Assembly (NCBI GenBank): GCA_965207275.1
Contig: CBDBMH010000002.1
Location: 124,001 to 188,000 of the forward strand
DNA length: 64,000 nucleotides
Direction of reading: 5' to 3'
Source of the DNA: Bin22 sp965207275
GTDB lineage: Bacteria; Chloroflexota; Dehalococcoidia; Lucifugimonadales; UBA3495
The notes under the pieces were generated by a model that saw only the letters and a list, made by a program, of their open reading frames with translations, was not told the DNA's origin and did not search any database. Of this stretch, positions 16,676 through 26,900 are shown in pieces. Positions within the stretch are counted from its first letter, which is position 1, and each line of letters opens with the position of its first letter. Both the position numbers and the translations under genes were made by a program.

Positions 16676-19600
16676 CTAGTCGTCGTCCACGATGGTCATG
16701 GTTCCCACCGCGTCCGCTTGCAGGAAGTTGCCGGGCAGGAACGCCTCCACCGCGAAGTACTCGTCCGGCTCGTCCTCGTCGTCCTGCTCCAGCCACACCT
16801 CCCCCGTCAACTCGGTCACTCCCGGCGCGAACACCAGCTCGCCCTCCGCAGCCTGGTAGTCGGACGTATGCGCCCGGTCGTCCACCCGGTCATAGGCCGG
16901 CGCGGTGTACCACTTGATCGTGATCTCCTCGGCGGACGCCGCCGACAGCCGCACCCGGAAGGTCAGGACGCCGCCCTCCGTCGCCGAGGCGTCCTCCACG
17001 GTCACGCTTATCTCCGGCGCGTCGTCGTTGTCCGCGACGCTGACCGTGGCCGCGCCCTGGGACGACGACACCGTGTAGCCAGTGCCCGCGTCCACCGTGG
17101 CCGTGACCGACCCGTCGGTTTCGTCGGCGCTGTCGTCGGTGGTGGCGACGGTGAAGGTGACGCTGCCCGAGGTGGGGACCGTCACCGTGCGCTGGCCCGT
17201 GGTCGCCCCGTAGTCCCCGCTCTGGGTGACCGTGACCTTCACGTCCAGGTTGGCCGACGGCGCGGGGCTGGCGCTGACGGTGAAGCTGGCGCTCCCGCCC
17301 TCGGTGATACCGCTGCCGCCGCTGACGCTCACCACCGGCGTCGGCGGTGGCGGCGGAGCGTCGTCGTTGTCCGCGACGCTGACCGTGGCCGCGCCCTGGG
17401 ACGACGACACCGTGTAGCCGGTGCCGGCGTTCACCGTGGCCGTTACCGACCCGTCGGTCTCGTCGGCGCTGTCGTCGGTGGTGGAGACGGTGAAGGTGAC
17501 GCTGCCCGAGGTGGGGACCGTCACCGTGCGCTGGCCCGTGGTCGCCCCGTAGTCCCCGCTCTGCGTGATGGTGACCTTCACGTCCAGGTTGGCCGACGGC
17601 GCAGGGCTGGCGCTCACCGTGAAGGAGGCGTCGCCGCCCTCGGTGATCCCGCTGCCGCCGCTGACGCTGACCACCGGCGTGGGGTCGTCGTTGTCCGAAA
17701 CCGTGACGGTGGCGGTCTTCGACGTGCCCAGGTCGTAGGCCGCTCCATCCACGAGCGTCGCCGTGACCGACCCGTCGGCCTCGTCGGCGCTGTCGTCGGT
17801 GGTGGAGACGGTGAAGGTGACGCTGCCCGATGTCGGGACGGTCACCGTGCGCTGGCCCGTGGTCGCCCCGTAGTCCCCGCTCTGGGTGACCGTGACCTTC
17901 ACGTCCAGGTTGGCCGACGGCGCCGGGCTGGCCGTCACCGTGAAGCTGGCGTCGCCGCCCTCGGTGATCCCGCTGCCGCCCGTGACGCTCACCACCGGCG
18001 TGGGCGCGTCGTCGTTGTCGGCCACGCCGACCGTGGCCGCGCCCTGGGACGAGGACACCGTGTAGCCAGTGCCCGCGTCCACCGTGGCGGTGACCGACCC
18101 GTCGGTTTCGTCGGCGCTGTCGTCGGTGGTGGCGACGGTGAAGGTGACGCTGCCCGAGGTGGGGACCGTCACCGTGCGCTGGCCCGTGGTCGCCCCGTAG
18201 TCCCCGCTCTGGGTGACCGTGACCTTCACGTCCAGGTTGGCCGACGGCGCGGGGCTGGCGCTGACGGTGAAGCTGGCGCTCCCGCCCTCGGTGATACCGC
18301 TGCCGCCGCTGACGCTCACCACCGGCGTCGGCGGTGGCGGCGGAGCGTCGTCGTTGTCCGCGACGCTGACCGTGGCCGCGCCCTGGGACGACGACACCGT
18401 GTAGCCGGTGCCGGCGTTCACCGTGGCCGTTACCGACCCGTCGGTCTCGTCGGCGCTGTCGTCGGTGGTGGAGACGGTGAAGGTGACGCTGCCCGAGGTG
18501 GGGACCGTCACCGTGCGCTGGCCCGTGGTCGCCCCGTAGTCCCCGCTCTGCGTGATGGTGACCTTCACGTCCAGGTTGGCCGACGGCGCAGGGCTGGCGC
18601 TCACCGTGAAGGAGGCGTCGCCGCCCTCGGTGATCCCGCTGCCGCCGCTGACGCTGACCACCGGCGTGGGGTCGTCGTTGTCCGAAACCGTGACGGTGGC
18701 GGTCTTCGACGTGCCCAGGTCGTAGGCCGCTCCATCCACGAGCGTCGCCGTGACCGACCCGTCGGCCTCGTCGGCGCTGTCGTCGGTGGTGGAGACGGTG
18801 AAGGTGACGCTGCCCGATGTCGGGACGGTCACCGTGCGCTGGCCCGTGGTCGCCCCGTAGTCCCCGCTCTGGGTGACCGTGACCTTCACGTCCAGGTTGG
18901 CCGACGGCGCCGGGCTGGCCGTCACCGTGAAGCTGGCGTCGCCGCCCTCGGTGATCCCGCTGCCGCCCGTGACGCTCACCACCGGCGTGGGCGCGTCGTC
19001 GTTGTCCGCGACGCTGACCGTGGCCGCGCCCTGGGACGACGACACCGTGTAGCCGCTGCCCGCGTCCACCGTGGCCGTGACGGAGCCGTCGGTTTCGTCG
19101 GCGCTGTCGTCGGTGGTGCCCACGGTGAAGGTGACGCTGCCCGAGGTCGGTATCGTCACCGTGCGCTGGCCCGTGGTCGCCCCGTAGTCCCCGCTCTGGG
19201 TGACCGTGACCTTCACGTCCAGGTTGGCCGACGGCGCCGGGCTGGCGCTGACCGTGAAGCTGGCGCTGCCGCCCTCGGTGATCCCATTGCCGCCGCTGAC
19301 GCTCACCACCGGCGTCGGCGGTGGCGGAGGAGCGTCGTCGTTGTCCGCGACGCTGACCGTGGCCGCGCCCTGGGACGACGACACCGTGTAGCCGGTGCCG
19401 GCGTCCACCGTGGCCGTGACCGACCCGTCGGCCTCGTCGGCGCTGTCGTCGGTGGTGCCGACGGTGAAGGTGACGCTGCCCGTCGTGGGGACGGTCACCG
19501 TGCGCTGGCCCGTGGTGGCCCCGTAGTCCCCGCTCTGGGTGACCGTGACCTTCACGTCCAGGTTGGCCGACGGCGCAGGGCTGGCGCTCACCGTGAAGGA

Positions 19601-22600
19601 GGCGTCGCCGCCCTCGGTGATCCCGCTGCCGCCGCTGACGCTGACCACCGGCGTGGGGTCGTCGTTGTCCGAAACCGTGACGGTGGCGGTCTTCGACGTG
19701 CCCAGGTCGTAGGCCGCTCCATCCACGAGCGTCGCCGTGACCGACCCGTCGGCCTCGTCGGCGCTGTCGTCGGTGGTGGAGACGGTGAAGGTGACGCTGC
19801 CCGATGTCGGGACGGTCACCGTGCGCTGGCCCGTGGTCGCCCCGTAGTCCCCGCTCTGGGTGACCGTGACCTTCACGTCCAGGTTGGCCGACGGCGCCGG
19901 GCTGGCCGTCACCGTGAAGCTGGCGTCGCCGCCCTCGGTGATCCCGCTGCCGCCCGTGACGCTCACCACCGGCGTGGGCGCGTCGTCGTTGTCCGCGACG
20001 CTGACCGTGGCCGCGCCCTGGGACGAGGACACCGTGTAGCCAGTGCCCGCGTCCACCGTGGCCGTGACGGAGCCGTCGGTTTCGTCGGCGCTGTCGTCGG
20101 TGGTGCCCACGGTGAAGGTGACGCTGCCCGAGGTCGGTATCGTCACCGTGCGCTGGCCCGTGGTCGCCCCGTAGTCCCCGCTCTGGGTGACCGTGACCTT
20201 CACGTCCAGGTTGGCCGACGGCGCCGGGCTGGCGCTGACCGTGAAGCTGGCGCTGCCGCCCTCGGTGATCCCATTGCCGCCGCTGACGCTCACCACCGGC
20301 GTCGGCGGTGGCGGAGGAGCGTCGTCGTTGTCCGCGACGCTGACCGTGGCCGCGCCCTGGGACGACGACACCGTGTAGCCGGTGCCGGCGTCCACCGTGG
20401 CCGTGACCGACCCGTCGGCCTCGTCGGCGCTGTCGTCGGTGGTGCCGACGGTGAAGGTGACGCTGCCCGTCGTGGGGACGGTCACCGTGCGCTGGCCCGT
20501 GGTGGCCCCGTAGTCCCCGCTCTGGGTGACCGTGACCTTCACGTCCAGGTTGGCCGACGGCGCCGGGCTGGCGCTGACCGTGAAGCTCGCGCTCCCGCCC
20601 TCGGTGATACCGCTGCCGCCGCTGATGCTGACCACCGGCGTCTGCGCCTGGCTCTTCAGGTACACGGAGGGCGGCTTGAAGGGACTGTCGGGCCACCGGG
20701 CCGCGTTGGCGTGGATTTCCGACGCCGGCATGGCCGGTTCCCCGCTGTTGTACCCAATGGCGGCAAGCACCCGGTTCCACTTGAGGATGTGGGCGGGGTT
20801 GCCCTGCACTGCGGTGTTCTCGGGGTTGTCCCGCACCTGGATGAGGTAGTCCACGACCGTCTGGTAGTCGGTGTAGTCCGGCGTCCCGTCGTTGTCGGCC
20901 ACGCTGACCGTGGCCGCGCCCTGGGACGAGGACACCGTGTAGCCGCTGCCGGCGTTCACCGTGGCCGTGACCGAGCCGTCGGCCTCGTCGGCGCTGTCGT
21001 CGGTGGTGCCGACGGTGAAGGTGACGCTGCCCGAGGTCGGGATCGTCGCCGTGCGCTGGCCCGTGGTCGCGCCGTAGTCCCCGCTCTGGGTGATGGTGAC
21101 TTTCACGTCCAGGTTCGCCGACGGAGCCGGGCTGGCCGTCACCGTGAAGGAGGCGTCGCCGCCCTCGGTGATCCCGCCGCCGCCGCTGATGCTGATCTCC
21201 GGCGTCGAGCCGTCGTCGTCCAGCAGCGTCATGCTGACGCTGGACGGATCGCCCAGCGCGTACCCGTCGCCGGGGTTGAGCTGCGCGACGATGGTGCCGT
21301 CGTCGCGCTCGACGTCATCGGAGTAGGTGGTGACCGTCCAGGTCACCGAGCTCGCCCCGGCCGGAATCACCAGCGTATCGACCTGTTCGATGCCGATGGC
21401 GTCCCCGCCGGAGCCCATCCGCTCCGTCACCACGATGGTGACGGTGGTGTCCGCCGCCGGCGGCGGATTGGCCGTGATGGTGTAGGTCACGTCGCCGCCC
21501 TCGGTCACCCCGAAGGCGTCGCCCGCGATGGTCAGCGTCGGCTGGGTCGAGCCGCCCATCTGCGCCATCAGGTAACCGAGCCCGATCACCTCCACCTCGC
21601 CGGTGGGCGCGTTGAACAGGCTGCAGTCCACCTTCACGGCCTTCTTCCTCGCCGGCCAATCCGTGAAGGACTGGAGCTGCACGCAGACCGTGACCGTCTC
21701 GCCCGGCGCCTCCGCGTTGCGGATGGTCACGGGCGTGATGGTGAAGCGGTAGACCGGGTCGCCGGGGTTCGTGTCGTGGTCCGCAACCAGAATGTCCGCA
21801 ACCCCCACCAGGCCGTAGTTGGGGGAGGCGACGTGGTAGGGGTCCCGGTTGGTCCCGTCGCTGGCGCTGACGCCGGGATGGAAGGCCGGCGAGCGCGAGG
21901 TGACGTAGGTCGGCACCGGCGGCGACAGGCTGTCGTCGCCCTCGATCCTGACCTTGAACGCCGAGAAGTGCTTGGTCGCGTCGAGCACGTCGTTGCGCGT
22001 GCCCCCTTCCCGGCCGTTGACCCTGATTATCAGCTTACCAGCCGCGTTGCCGGCCCAAGTATTGCCGTTACTCTGTAAGAGCGACTGGTTGGCAATGCTC
22101 CAGCCCGCCGCGCGGCCGCGGTCCTCGCCGTTCGATGACGTCGCCGAAAGCTGGTTGTCCAGAGCATTAAGGGGAGGGTTGTCCACCCTCAGCCAGTACA
22201 CGGTGTTCGGCTGAAGCGTGAGCCCGGAGTGCGTGAAGTTGTATGATTGCTCATGGCTGCCATTCGCAAGCGTGGGATTCGCCAGGGTGCCCAGCAACGC
22301 GCCGGGAGCGCCGCCCGAATCGCTCCTGATAGTGACCACAAGACCCGAGGTAAGAAGAGAAGCTTCACTGATCCGCCTGAAGACGATATCGACGCTGGTC
22401 AGGGTGTAACCCGCCGCGAAGGGTCCGGTCGTGAACGCCTGGGCATGAGCTCCGCCGGATACAGGTAAGACAATGCCGCCCGCCCCCGGTTGATGCCAGT
22501 TGCCGATCAGCGTCGAGGGGGGCTTGCCGCGGGTGTCCCAGTAGTAGGCGAGGCTGAAGAACCAGCGGCGCACGCCGTCGGCGCCGGTGTAGGTGTAGGC

Positions 22601-23926
22601 GTGCCCGCCCCCGCCCTGGCCGGCCGCCGCGGTCAGCGTCCCGCCGTAGGCGGTGCTCACGCTCAGGTCCGACGGCTGGGCCGACGACTTGGTGTCGACC
22701 ACCTTGACGTGCACGTCCTCATAGAACGCTCTCGACCTCTGGGCGACCTCTCCCGGTCTTCCGGTCGGCACCGTGTACAGGTCCCCCGGCAGCCGGACGT
22801 ACTGCGCGATGGTGTACGCCTCGTGGTCCTGGTGGTCGGCGCAGTGGACGTTGAGGTTGACCGTCAGCCACTGGTCCCAGTTGCCGTCGTCGAAGGTGTG
22901 GGTGACGCCGCCCCTGCGCTCCACGTAGGTGGTCGGCTCCCCCGCCGGGCGGACGCTGACGCCGCCCCGGTACCCGTTGAACGGCCGGAGGTCGGACGAG
23001 TGCGGGTATTTGAGCGGCTGGGGGTTGTAGACGGCGAACGTGGCCGGGCCGTGCGGGGCCTGCCGCAGCCGGACGCGGTAGGTCGCCAGTTTCGAGTTGT
23101 GGGTGATAGGCCCGTAGGCGGAGACGTCGTTGGCGGACTGGCCGCAGGCGGCGGGCTCGTCCGCCACCAGCATCCGGCCCACCCCCGCCCCGTGGCGGCC
23201 GCGATCCAGCAGCCCCGCGGTGAACGCGTGGAAGGTTGGCGCGCCGTCGAACTCCAGCCGCGGCCGCGGCTCCACCCGGAACACCGGCGAGATGGCGTAG
23301 AACGGCAGCGAGTTGGTGCGTGATTGGGTAGGGCCCTGGATGGGGTGGTCCTCGTGACTGCCCGAGAAAATGGTCCCAGTGCCCCCCAAACCGCCGTTGC
23401 TGCCCACGCCGAGTTTGTGGGTGCCGGTGAACACCGGCCGCATGCGCGTGCCTATGTCGTTGGTGGAGGCGCTGGACGCGGTGCGCCGGTCCGCCACCCC
23501 CCAGTTCCGCCAGGGGGTGTCGCCGCCGGAGAAAAAGTCGCTTTGGCGTTCGAGCACCCGCCGGCCGCCCAGCCAGTAGACCGGCGCGTCGGGGTGGGTT
23601 TCGGTGTCGATGTGGTCGATCGCATTCACCCGAGGGGTAGCGGTGGACCCCACCACCTTGAACAGGGAGGCGTAGGGCTTGAGCGCCTCGTGGGCGCCGC
23701 CGAAGTGCTCGCCCCGCGCCGACGCCTGCACGAAGGCGTCGTAGTCGGCGATGTCCGACGAGGTGGCGTCGCGCTCGTTGGTGGTCACGAACAGCAGCCG
23801 GAACGTCCCGCCGTGCTCGCCGATCCCCCTGGGCACCAGCGGCCAGGACGCGGGCACCGTGTAGGTGCCGTCGGCGTTGGGCGTGAGCCGCGCCTCCGGC
23901 GGGGAGTCGTCGTCGACGATCACCAC
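16676..23926 (-). CDS. Giant Calx-beta repeat surface protein, C-terminal part
   Basis: 2,416 codons from the first GTG after an in-frame TAG (23936-23938); the upstream ORF is in the same frame. Order: a fourth copy of the ~200-residue WPL...FRLLFVT module, a choice-of-anchor-R-like region (near 22100-22450), then at least twelve ~110-residue Calx-beta-like units with GGSGITEGG and PSANLDVKVT(V/I)TQSGDY, plus two more diverged units. A ~70-residue insert (around 20650-20870) with HILKWNRVLAAIGY interrupts the array. No LPXTG or C-terminal membrane anchor is visible. It is probably a calcium-binding, extended cell-surface or secreted adhesin-like protein. Expression of this half requires TAG readthrough, reinitiation (GGAG precedes the GTG) or reversion. 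Confidence 0.8.
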   Translation of the reverse strand: MVIVDDDSPPEARLTPNADGTYTVPASWPLVPRGIGEHGGTFRLLFVTTNERDATSSDIADYDAFVQASARGEHFGGAHEALKPYASLFKVVGSTATPRVNAIDHIDTETHPDAPVYWLGGRRVLERQSDFFSGGDTPWRNWGVADRRTASSASTNDIGTRMRPVFTGTHKLGVGSNGGLGGTGTIFSGSHEDHPIQGPTQSRTNSLPFYAISPVFRVEPRPRLEFDGAPTFHAFTAGLLDRGRHGAGVGRMLVADEPAACGQSANDVSAYGPITHNSKLATYRVRLRQAPHGPATFAVYNPQPLKYPHSSDLRPFNGYRGGVSVRPAGEPTTYVERRGGVTHTFDDGNWDQWLTVNLNVHCADHQDHEAYTIAQYVRLPGDLYTVPTGRPGEVAQRSRAFYEDVHVKVVDTKSSAQPSDLSVSTAYGGTLTAAAGQGGGGHAYTYTGADGVRRWFFSLAYYWDTRGKPPSTLIGNWHQPGAGGIVLPVSGGAHAQAFTTGPFAAGYTLTSVDIVFRRISEASLLTSGLVVTIRSDSGGAPGALLGTLANPTLANGSHEQSYNFTHSGLTLQPNTVYWLRVDNPPLNALDNQLSATSSNGEDRGRAAGWSIANQSLLQSNGNTWAGNAAGKLIIRVNGREGGTRNDVLDATKHFSAFKVRIEGDDSLSPPVPTYVTSRSPAFHPGVSASDGTNRDPYHVASPNYGLVGVADILVADHDTNPGDPVYRFTITPVTIRNAEAPGETVTVCVQLQSFTDWPARKKAVKVDCSLFNAPTGEVEVIGLGYLMAQMGGSTQPTLTIAGDAFGVTEGGDVTYTITANPPPAADTTVTIVVTERMGSGGDAIGIEQVDTLVIPAGASSVTWTVTTYSDDVERDDGTIVAQLNPGDGYALGDPSSVSMTLLDDDGSTPEISISGGGGITEGGDASFTVTASPAPSANLDVKVTITQSGDYGATTGQRTATIPTSGSVTFTVGTTDDSADEADGSVTATVNAGSGYTVSSSQGAATVSVADNDGTPDYTDYQTVVDYLIQVRDNPENTAVQGNPAHILKWNRVLAAIGYNSGEPAMPASEIHANAARWPDSPFKPPSVYLKSQAQTPVVSISGGSGITEGGSASFTVSASPAPSANLDVKVTVTQSGDYGATTGQRTVTVPTTGSVTFTVGTTDDSADEADGSVTATVDAGTGYTVSSSQGAATVSVADNDDAPPPPPTPVVSVSGGNGITEGGSASFTVSASPAPSANLDVKVTVTQSGDYGATTGQRTVTIPTSGSVTFTVGTTDDSADETDGSVTATVDAGTGYTVSSSQGAATVSVADNDDAPTPVVSVTGGSGITEGGDASFTVTASPAPSANLDVKVTVTQSGDYGATTGQRTVTVPTSGSVTFTVSTTDDSADEADGSVTATLVDGAAYDLGTSKTATVTVSDNDDPTPVVSVSGGSGITEGGDASFTVSASPAPSANLDVKVTVTQSGDYGATTGQRTVTVPTTGSVTFTVGTTDDSADEADGSVTATVDAGTGYTVSSSQGAATVSVADNDDAPPPPPTPVVSVSGGNGITEGGSASFTVSASPAPSANLDVKVTVTQSGDYGATTGQRTVTIPTSGSVTFTVGTTDDSADETDGSVTATVDAGSGYTVSSSQGAATVSVADNDDAPTPVVSVTGGSGITEGGDASFTVTASPAPSANLDVKVTVTQSGDYGATTGQRTVTVPTSGSVTFTVSTTDDSADEADGSVTATLVDGAAYDLGTSKTATVTVSDNDDPTPVVSVSGGSGITEGGDASFTVSASPAPSANLDVKVTITQSGDYGATTGQRTVTVPTSGSVTFTVSTTDDSADETDGSVTATVNAGTGYTVSSSQGAATVSVADNDDAPPPPPTPVVSVSGGSGITEGGSASFTVSASPAPSANLDVKVTVTQSGDYGATTGQRTVTVPTSGSVTFTVATTDDSADETDGSVTATVDAGTGYTVSSSQGAATVGVADNDDAPTPVVSVTGGSGITEGGDASFTVTASPAPSANLDVKVTVTQSGDYGATTGQRTVTVPTSGSVTFTVSTTDDSADEADGSVTATLVDGAAYDLGTSKTATVTVSDNDDPTPVVSVSGGSGITEGGDASFTVSASPAPSANLDVKVTITQSGDYGATTGQRTVTVPTSGSVTFTVSTTDDSADETDGSVTATVNAGTGYTVSSSQGAATVSVADNDDAPPPPPTPVVSVSGGSGITEGGSASFTVSASPAPSANLDVKVTVTQSGDYGATTGQRTVTVPTSGSVTFTVATTDDSADETDGSVTATVDAGTGYTVSSSQGAATVSVADNDDAPEISVTVEDASATEGGVLTFRVRLSAASAEEITIKWYTAPAYDRVDDRAHTSDYQAAEGELVFAPGVTELTGEVWLEQDDEDEPDEYFAVEAFLPGNFLQADAVGTMTIVDDD
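17020..20640. repeat. 987-bp higher-order tandem repeat, about 3.7 copies
   Basis: An identical 63-codon stretch recurs at 17226, 18213, 19200 and 20187, exactly 987 bp apart. Each 987-bp unit encodes 329 aa, i.e. three Calx-beta units of different subtype (a PPPPP-linked unit, a short-linker unit and a LVDGAAYDLGTSK variant). Near-identity at DNA level indicates recent duplication or gene conversion; copy number is likely to vary and to be hard to assemble. Confidence 0.9.
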
Positions 23927-23935
23927 CTCCAGGTG

Positions 23936-26900
23936 CTAGCTGTTGCCGTCCCGGCCCACCAGGTAGGCCGGCCCCTCCGCTTCCAGCGTCGGCCGGAAGC
24001 TCGCGTAGTCCTCCTCCCCCACCCGGAAGCGGGGAGAGATGCCGTACAGAGCTCTGGGGTCGAGGGGAGTCCCACCAAGCGTGCCCGTCATGGGGCTTAT
24101 CGAGCCGAAGCTGCCCTCGTATGTGCCGAGCACGACCAAGGGGGTCGCACCCAAGTATCTGGCCGGGTCCTTCCGTCCGTCTGCTCCAGTGCCGGTCCAC
24201 GGAAAGTTGACTCCACGTGGTGGCCCACCGCCGGTCTCGGCCCGGCGGTCGGCGTACGCCCAGTTCTCCCAGGTGGGACTCCAGAAACGGGACTTCCCGG
24301 CGGCGACAATCTCCCCGTTCAGCCAGTAGACGGGCGCGTCTTGGTGCGACGGGTCGCCGGGGTTGGTCCGGGTATGGTCGCGGGCGTCCACGGTGCTGGT
24401 CGATCCCACCACCTTGAACAGCGAGCCGTAGGCGCGGACGTCGGCGTGGCCGTTGTTGGTGATGGCGTTCTGAACGATGGCGTCGTAGTGGGCGATGTCG
24501 CTGGAGTCGGCGTTATGTCTTGTGCTGGTTATGAACAGCAGCCGGAACTGGTCGCCCGGGTTCAGCCCAGCCGGCTTCAGCGGCCAGTCACGGGGAACGG
24601 TGTAGTATCCGGACGGGTCGGCTTCCAGCGTCAGCCAGAAGCTCTCGTAGTCCTCCTCGCCCCCCACCCGGAAGCGGGGAGAGATGCCGTACAGAGCCTT
24701 GGGGTCGAGGGGAGCCCCAGCAAGCGTGCCCGTCATGGGGCTTATCGCGCCGATGCCGCCCTCGTATGTGCCGTGCACGACCAAGGGGGTCGCACCCAAG
24801 TATCTGGCCGGGTCCTTCCGTCCGTCTGCTCCAGTGCCGGTGAACGTAGTGGTGATTCTCCCTCCTGGCTGACCGCCGGTCTCCACCCGGCGGTCCTCCC
24901 ACGCCCAGTTCTCCCAGGTGGGACTCCAGAAGCCGGACTTCCCGGCGGCGACAATCTCACCGTTCAGCCAGTAGACGGGCGCGTCTACGTGCGACGGGTC
25001 GCCGGGGTTGGTCCGGGTATGGTCGCGGGCGTCCACCGTGTTGGTCGATCCCACCACCTTGAACAGCGAGCCGTAGGCGCGGATGGCGGTGTGGCCTCTG
25101 TTGGCGATGGCGTTCTGAACGTGAGTGTCGTAGGTGGCGATGTCGCTGGAGTCGGCGGTGTGTCTTGAGTTGGTTATGAACACCAGCCGGAACTCGTCGC
25201 CCGGGTTCAGTCCGGCCGGCTTCAGCGGCCAGTCATTGGGAACCGTGTAGGATCCGTCGCTGTTCGCCGTGGGGCCGGTCTGCGCGTCGACCGGTTCCGC
25301 GCCTTCGTCGTCGATGATGGTGATGCCCTCCGCGCCCAGGTCCACCCGCATGAACGTGGTGTCGGCGGGGATCGTCACGTTCACGCTGCCGGCGGTGTAG
25401 TCGTCGCCCGCTTGCGCGCCCCACTGGCCGCCCCGTCCGTCGGAGGTCGTCAGCCGCACGTAGAGCGGCTTGTGCGGCGCCGGGTCGATGTGCAGCACCG
25501 GCATCCCCTCCAACTCGAACACCGGCGACAACCCGTAGAAAGGCAGAGAGGAACCGCTGACCACACTAAACCCACTCAGCGGCTTAAAATGACTTCTTAG
25601 ATGTCCTGCGGTGGGGCTTGCAGCCCCAAGCCCAAACTTGTTAGGTCCGAATGTAGACTGAGTGCCATCATCTTTGGAGCCGGTAAAGACGGAGCCGGGG
25701 GCCCTGGTGCCTGCCGATTCGGTCCTGTAGTTGCGGCTGTCCCAAGTTCCGTCGTAGAAATCGGCGTAGTCGTCGGCCACTTGATCGCCGCCCAACCAGA
25801 AAATAGACGCGCCGACGTCCGAAGAGCGAGTCAGGGTGTTATCCAACGCGTCAATCGTGTCAGTAGAGCCAACCACCTTGAACCGGTCGGCGCAACCGTC
25901 GCTCAGCGCACTGTGACCGGCGCGAGCCGCGGCCTGCACGAACTGGTTATAGACATTGATGTCACCCGACGTAGCGTCGCGAGCCCCTGAGGTGACGAAC
26001 AACAGCCGGAACTTCGACCCCGGCGACAAACCCTCAGGCGCCAGCGGCCAGTCATGGGGAACCACAAACGAACCGGGAGTCTCCCCGCCGCCGGTCACGC
26101 ATTGCGCAGTCCGATCCTCAGACACGCCCAGGCTGTCCGCGCCGAAGCGCACCTTCGGCGTGTCGTCGTCCAGTATCCTCGCCGTCGCCCGCTTGTGGGT
26201 GCTCGACGGTTGATAGCCCGTGCCGGGCAGGATCTCAATCGTGACCGTGCTGTCGTCCTCGCTCACCTTGTCCTGCGGGATGTGGACGCTGACTTGCTTT
26301 CTTGCTTCACCTTGGAGTGGCGGATCTCCCGGGTTGGCGACTTCGAGTGTCACTTCCGAGATCGACTCGGCGATGAAGTTGCCGCTCGGCTCGGTGATCT
26401 TGTAGCGGACGGTCAGCGGGAGCCTGACCTTGCCGCCGGTCAGGAAGGGTCTCGCCGTGATCCTGAAATGGACATTCTGGCCCTCGGTTTTGGTGGGCAG
26501 CTGAACCACGCCGTCGCCGAGGTTCACAGTGCCTATCGCGTGGGCGCTCACCGACGCGCGCTCCTCCGGCGGCGGCTCGTTGGAGGATGGGTCGTCGTCG
26601 TCCTCAACGAAGACGAACGCCGACGCTCCTCGGTCGTAGTCCACCTGGTAGCCGTTCCCTATCTCGAGCGTCACCGTAATCCGGCTGTCCTTCGTCACCT
26701 GGTCGTCGTCGGTGACAGGAATAGCGATCCCGGCGCCATGGACGTTGTTGATCTCCACACGCTTGTCGTACCCGGCATCGGAGGTGGCGTTGCCCTGCGA
26801 CGAGACGTGGTACCAGACGGTGATGGGGAGGTTGATCGTGCCGCCGGAGGTGGCCGGCCGCACCCGCACCCAGAAGCCAGCGCTTTGATTTGGGGCCTCG

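Noticed and set aside
16890..20780. A long minus-strand frame of HRRQRRR/GHGHGGR repeats
   Set aside because: A shifted frame of the same repeat array; Arg/His/Gly-only content with no start site.
16490..22078. A 1,862-codon plus-strand frame rich in RAGADREA/VGGGDGEGD-like repeats
   Set aside because: It is the antisense of the Calx-beta array; the open frame follows from GC bias and repeats, and the minus-strand product has clear domains.
23324..25168. Large plus-strand frame (~614 codons)
   Set aside because: Antisense of the giant surface protein, which has domain repeats; no SD.
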